DNA of 64,000 bases from Larkinella humicola (GTDB taxonomy: Bacteria; Bacteroidota; Bacteroidia; Cytophagales; Spirosomataceae). Each line of letters begins with the position of its first letter. Within the stretch, counting starts at the first letter, position 1. The translations under genes and the position numbers were made by a program. Location of the stretch: the NCBI RefSeq assembly GCF_008727875.1, contig NZ_VTWS01000009.1, positions 211,543 through 275,542 on the forward strand. The letters run 5' to 3'. The notes beneath the pieces are model-generated. The model was not told the origin of the DNA. It saw only the letters and a list, made by a program, of their open reading frames with translations, and ran no database searches. Shown here one piece after another: positions 60,643-64,000 of the stretch.

Positions 60643-63600
60643 CTAATGTTTCGTAATAAACGCTTCCGAGTTCATCACCGCACTGGCGACGACGGCACCG
60701 GCCGCGAGGGCGGATTTCTCGGTTGCTTCGGGCAATTTGTATTCGCCAGCGTCAATCCAGCCCTGCATTTTGGCGGGACTTTTCCGGAATTTCTGGTATT
60801 CCTGCTGGTATAGTTTCGTCAGAATCGTCAACTCTTTTTCGACCGGTTTTCGGCTGGTCAACAACCGGAACAGGTGGGTCAACTGGTCGGGCAACGGTTT
60901 GCCGGGCGCAATTGACCGGGCCGCCACCACTTTGGCAGCTTCGACAAACTGCGGATCGTTGAGCAGCACCAGCGCCTGCAAGGGCGTACTGGTTTTCTGC
61001 CGCTGCACCACGCAATAACTCCGCGAGGGCGCATCGAACGTGTTCATCGACGGGGGCGGGTTGGTGCGACGCCAGAACGTGTACAGACTCCGGCGGTATA
61101 ATTTTTCGCCTTTGTCCTGCTCATACGTCGTGTTGTTCACCTCCCACAAACCTTCCGGCTGGTACGGTTTCACACTTTCACCACCCAAATTGCCCGACAA
61201 TAAACCACTCGAAGCCAAGGCATTATCTCGGATCATTTCGGCGGTTAACCGAAACATCGGGCCACGGGCCAGCCACGTATTTTCGGGGTCTTTCTGTTGC
61301 AGGTCCGGTCGCCCGCGCGACGATTGCCGGTAGGTCGCCGACATCACCAGCAGCTTCTGCATGGCTTTTACATTCCAGCCGGATTCCCGGAACTGAACCG
61401 CCAGCCAGTCGAGCAATTCGGGATGCGTGGGCAGATTGCCCTGATTACCGAAATTATTGGCCGATTTCACCAGACCGGTCCCGAAGTACGTTTGCCAGTA
61501 GCGGTTGACGGTCACCCGGGCCGTCAGCGGGTTGTCGGGATGCAGCAGCCACTTCGCCAGACCGAGCCGGTTTCTTGGGTATTCCTTCGGAAACGGCAAC
61601 ACGCTGGCCGGCACGTCGGGCTGAACCGGGTCGCCGGGCGCATCGTACACACCCCGTTTGAGAATGTGGGTGCGCCGGGGCGTTTTCATGTCTTCCATCA
61701 CCATGATTTCCGGAATTTCCTCCGCATTCCGGTTTCGCTCCGCCCGCAGTTTCTGCAATTCGTCGCGTTGTTGCTGATAGGTTGTCGAAACCGTGCTGAG
61801 ATAATAGTCCTTCAGCGGTTCGCCTTTGACAGTGGGCAGGGTTTGGGTCGATTGAACCAGCGCCTGCACTTCCAGAGCCGACAAGGCGCGGTTATACACC
61901 ACCAGTTCGTCCAGCGCGCCTTTCTTGAAACCGGGGCCGCGCATGTCCGCACCGACCATCAACCCGCTTTGCTTGCCTTTGAACAGAATGTCTTTGTAGA
62001 GATTGTCCTTTTCGGTCACCAGCGCGGTTTCTTTTCCATCCACAAACAGCCGAAAACCGTTCGCTTTGCTCGAACCGTCGTAGGTCATCGTCAACTGAAT
62101 CCACTTTTCTTTCGGCAAAACCTGCTTCCCGATCCGAATAATGCTGTTGTAAGGCCATGTATGCGCCATCAGCAACTCCGGTTTGCCGTCGCGCAGGTTC
62201 AGGAAATACCCCCGAAAATTGTACAGAATATCGCCGTTGCCTTTGTGAACGAGAGCCGCCTTGGAAACGTCTTTGGGAATGTTGACCCAGACGCCGATGG
62301 AGAACGGTTGCGAGCGATTGAAAATACCGACCTCGCCCAGCGTTAGAATATCGTCGCCGTTGGACTGAAAAGCGTTGCCGCGTTTGCCCGGTACCAACAC
62401 CGGATCGAGCACCTTGCCGCTGTCTTTCTGGCTAACGGCGTTCAGAAACTTGCCGTTTGCCAGCTTATCGAACGTAAAATGGGCTTGTAATCCTTTCCGA
62501 GCATCGAACGGAAGGGCCGATGCGGTTTTGGCCTGCCATTGCTCAAAGGCCGGTTGTTCCTGCTGAACCGTCTGCCGGATCGCGCTTTCCGTCGTCTTGA
62601 TTTTGGTATCCAGAAACGTCAGCAGGCTGTCGTGTTTCGGCTGGGTCAGCAACATCGTCGGCACCGGCATGGCGTCGTCCCAGGAAATTTGCCCGGCTTC
62701 GTCCACGTTGTTGAAAAACGCGAAGAGGCTGTAATAATCTTTCTGCGAAAACGGATCGAACTTGTGGTCGTGGCAACGCGCGCATTCCACCGTCAGGCCC
62801 ATCAAGGCGGTTCCGACGGTGTTGGCGCGGTCGGCGACGTATTCCACCCGAAACTCTTCGTTGATAATCCCGCCTTCCATGTTCTGGGAGTGGTTGCGGT
62901 TGAACGCCGTCGCCAGCCGTTGTTCCCGCGTCGCATTGGGCAGCAAATCGCCTGCCAGTTGCCAGGTCACAAACTGATCGAACCGCTGATTCTGGTTAAA
63001 CGACTTGATCACCCAGTCGCGCCAGGGCCACATCGGCCGGTAGCGATCGACGGTGTAGCCGTGCGTGTCCGCGTACCGGGACAAATCCAGCCAATCGGCG
63101 GCCATTTTCTCCCCGTAATGGGGTGATTTCAGCAACCGATCCACCACTTTTTCGTAGGCATTCGGCGAACGGTCGGCCAGAAAAGCCTGCTGCTCTTCCA
63201 CCGTGGGCGGCAAACCGGTCAAATCGAGCGTAACCCGGCGCAGCAGATTTTCCCGGTCGGCTTCAGGAGACGGTTTTAAACCCTTCTCCTCCATTTTGTT
63301 GAGTGTAAAATAGTCGACCGGATTTTTGGGCCAACGGGCGTCTTTTACGGTTGGCAGTTTCGCCTTTTCCGGTTTGAGCAGTGCCCAGTGCGGTTTGTAT
63401 TCGGCCCCTTCTTCAATCCATTTCAGGAGCACGGCTTTTTCATACGGAGTCAGAACGCGGTTGGACGACTTGGGAGGCATCATCTCGTCTTCGTCCGTCG
63501 TCACCAGCCGGTAATAGACTTCGCTTTCCGACAGATCGCCGGGAACAATGGCGTGTTTTTTATTCTTCGCTTTTTTCAAAGCCGCCATCGCTCCCTCACG

Positions 63601-63852
63601 GGTCGCCAGTTCCAGACCGCCTTTCTGACTAGCTTTGTCGGGACCGTGGCAGAAAAAACATTTGTCGGACAGAATCGGCTTCACGTGCAGGTTGTAATCC
63701 ACCTTCTCGGGAAGCTGATCCGCCAACGCTTCAATTTCAGCCGGTTTTTCCACCCCACTACAGCTTTGAATCAGCACACTTCCGGAGAAACACGCCAATC
63801 CCGCCATCCACATCCCAATACGGCTCGTCATTTTTAGCTTCATTCTAATCAT
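60643..63852 (-). CDS. DUF1553/DUF1549 protein with cytochrome c and LamG domains
   Basis: 1069-residue lipoprotein. Lipobox VLIQSC (Cys31 from the ATG at 63850-63852; start M4 is also possible). A planctomycete-type cytochrome c domain follows with haem motif Cys65-FF-Cys68-His69, then a DUF1549 region (about 175-370, MAADWLDLSRYADTHGYTVD) with a second CxxCH at Cys357-AR-Cys360-His361. A concanavalin/LamG insert covers about 460-690 (LQAHFTFDKLANGKFLN, QPFSIGVWVN), and the DUF1553 block about 735-1020 (NPLTARVTVNRYWQTYFGTG, YRRSLYTFWRRTNPPPSMNT). It is paired with DUF1501 downstream and follows a susCD locus to the right. The electron-transfer role is inferred. Confidence 0.93.
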   Translation of the reverse strand: MIRMKLKMTSRIGMWMAGLACFSGSVLIQSCSGVEKPAEIEALADQLPEKVDYNLHVKPILSDKCFFCHGPDKASQKGGLELATREGAMAALKKAKNKKHAIVPGDLSESEVYYRLVTTDEDEMMPPKSSNRVLTPYEKAVLLKWIEEGAEYKPHWALLKPEKAKLPTVKDARWPKNPVDYFTLNKMEEKGLKPSPEADRENLLRRVTLDLTGLPPTVEEQQAFLADRSPNAYEKVVDRLLKSPHYGEKMAADWLDLSRYADTHGYTVDRYRPMWPWRDWVIKSFNQNQRFDQFVTWQLAGDLLPNATREQRLATAFNRNHSQNMEGGIINEEFRVEYVADRANTVGTALMGLTVECARCHDHKFDPFSQKDYYSLFAFFNNVDEAGQISWDDAMPVPTMLLTQPKHDSLLTFLDTKIKTTESAIRQTVQQEQPAFEQWQAKTASALPFDARKGLQAHFTFDKLANGKFLNAVSQKDSGKVLDPVLVPGKRGNAFQSNGDDILTLGEVGIFNRSQPFSIGVWVNIPKDVSKAALVHKGNGDILYNFRGYFLNLRDGKPELLMAHTWPYNSIIRIGKQVLPKEKWIQLTMTYDGSSKANGFRLFVDGKETALVTEKDNLYKDILFKGKQSGLMVGADMRGPGFKKGALDELVVYNRALSALEVQALVQSTQTLPTVKGEPLKDYYLSTVSTTYQQQRDELQKLRAERNRNAEEIPEIMVMEDMKTPRRTHILKRGVYDAPGDPVQPDVPASVLPFPKEYPRNRLGLAKWLLHPDNPLTARVTVNRYWQTYFGTGLVKSANNFGNQGNLPTHPELLDWLAVQFRESGWNVKAMQKLLVMSATYRQSSRGRPDLQQKDPENTWLARGPMFRLTAEMIRDNALASSGLLSGNLGGESVKPYQPEGLWEVNNTTYEQDKGEKLYRRSLYTFWRRTNPPPSMNTFDAPSRSYCVVQRQKTSTPLQALVLLNDPQFVEAAKVVAARSIAPGKPLPDQLTHLFRLLTSRKPVEKELTILTKLYQQEYQKFRKSPAKMQGWIDAGEYKLPEATEKSALAAGAVVASAVMNSEAFITKH

Positions 63853-63945
63853 TGACTCCGAACAGAACTAGTAAGACCATTTTCACTGCAAGTTCGGCTT
63901 TTTTATTTTGTGCTATTCCAGTATTATACAAGAATTTACCCACTT

Positions 63946-64000
63946 TTAGTTCGGATACCCCGGATTCTGTGGTTTCAGGTTGGGGTTGTTCAACATCTCC
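63946..64000 (-). CDS. RagB/SusD family lipoprotein, C-terminal end only
   Basis: The last 17 codons before the TAA at 63946-63948 read EMLNNPNLKPQNPGYPN, the typical ending of SusD proteins (compare KLTQNPNY at 1593 and ALKQNDGY at 32550). The rest of the gene lies beyond the right edge. It shows that the DUF1553-DUF1501 pair stands downstream of a susCD pair on the same strand. Confidence 0.7.
   Translation of the reverse strand, partial: EMLNNPNLKPQNPGYPN

Overview
The window looks like a chromosomal segment from a Bacteroidota member, most likely order Cytophagales (Spirosoma/Larkinella-like). The evidence is three complete SusC/SusD pairs plus the tail of a fourth SusD, an ECF sigma/FecR pair, a PorZ homologue implying a type IX secretion system, a DUF1501/DUF1553 pair, outer-membrane proteins ending in aromatic residues, mostly poor Shine-Dalgarno sequences, and a moderately G+C-rich background. 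The genus is an inference. No tRNA, rRNA, CRISPR array, integrase or transposase gene was seen.

Layout. 1-6406 (minus): SusC, SusD and the N-terminal 511 residues of a large secreted, possibly glycosidase-like protein cut by the left edge. 6865-12814 (plus): an isolated nuoL-nuoM pair, an SPFH/prohibitin protein and a DUF5009-type membrane acyltransferase. 12915-17520 (minus): thymidine kinase, PorZ, uridine kinase and an alpha/beta hydrolase as a tight run. 17660-20165: a conserved hypothetical, then TraB/GumN and ABA4-like genes on minus. 20386-24798 (plus): a second SusC/SusD pair. 24872-27744 (minus): a translationally coupled module of ECF sigma factor, membrane anti-sigma-like protein and DUF4097 protein, followed by an outer-membrane protein with a frameshift in a G8 tract. 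28206-30863: SMP-30 protein, small lipoprotein and sialidase-like protein. 30892-41735 (minus): ECF sigma factor, serine hydrolase, FecR anti-sigma, STN-type SusC, SusD and a secreted FAD-dependent oxidoreductase, with the sialidase-like gene last. 41899-46484: outer-membrane protein, MgtC and UvrA. 46680-48062: AT-rich islet with a 44-codon ORF coupled to GrpB, then YoaK. 48210-57059: small secreted protein, TPR histidine kinase, methyltransferase, CbrC, D-aminoacylase family protein, sulfatase and a second serine hydrolase. 57350-59040: a strongly AT-rich islet holding one gene with a TIR-like N-terminal domain. 59065-64000 (minus): DUF1501, DUF1553 (cytochrome c/LamG) and the last 17 codons of a SusD.

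How the genes fit together. Most of the window serves outer-membrane glycan or nutrient capture (SusCD) with secreted degradative enzymes, under ECF/FecR control at one locus. Between genes lie many long inverted repeats. Some are perfect hairpins with unrelated sequences. Others are repeat elements that fill whole gaps and in two cases (5' end of porZ, inside uvrA) appear to have entered coding sequence. The most interesting leads are the AT-rich TIR-like islet, the repeat-derived coding insertions, the G8 frameshift, the coupled short ORF before GrpB, and relics of a D-aminoacylase-like gene around the second serine hydrolase.
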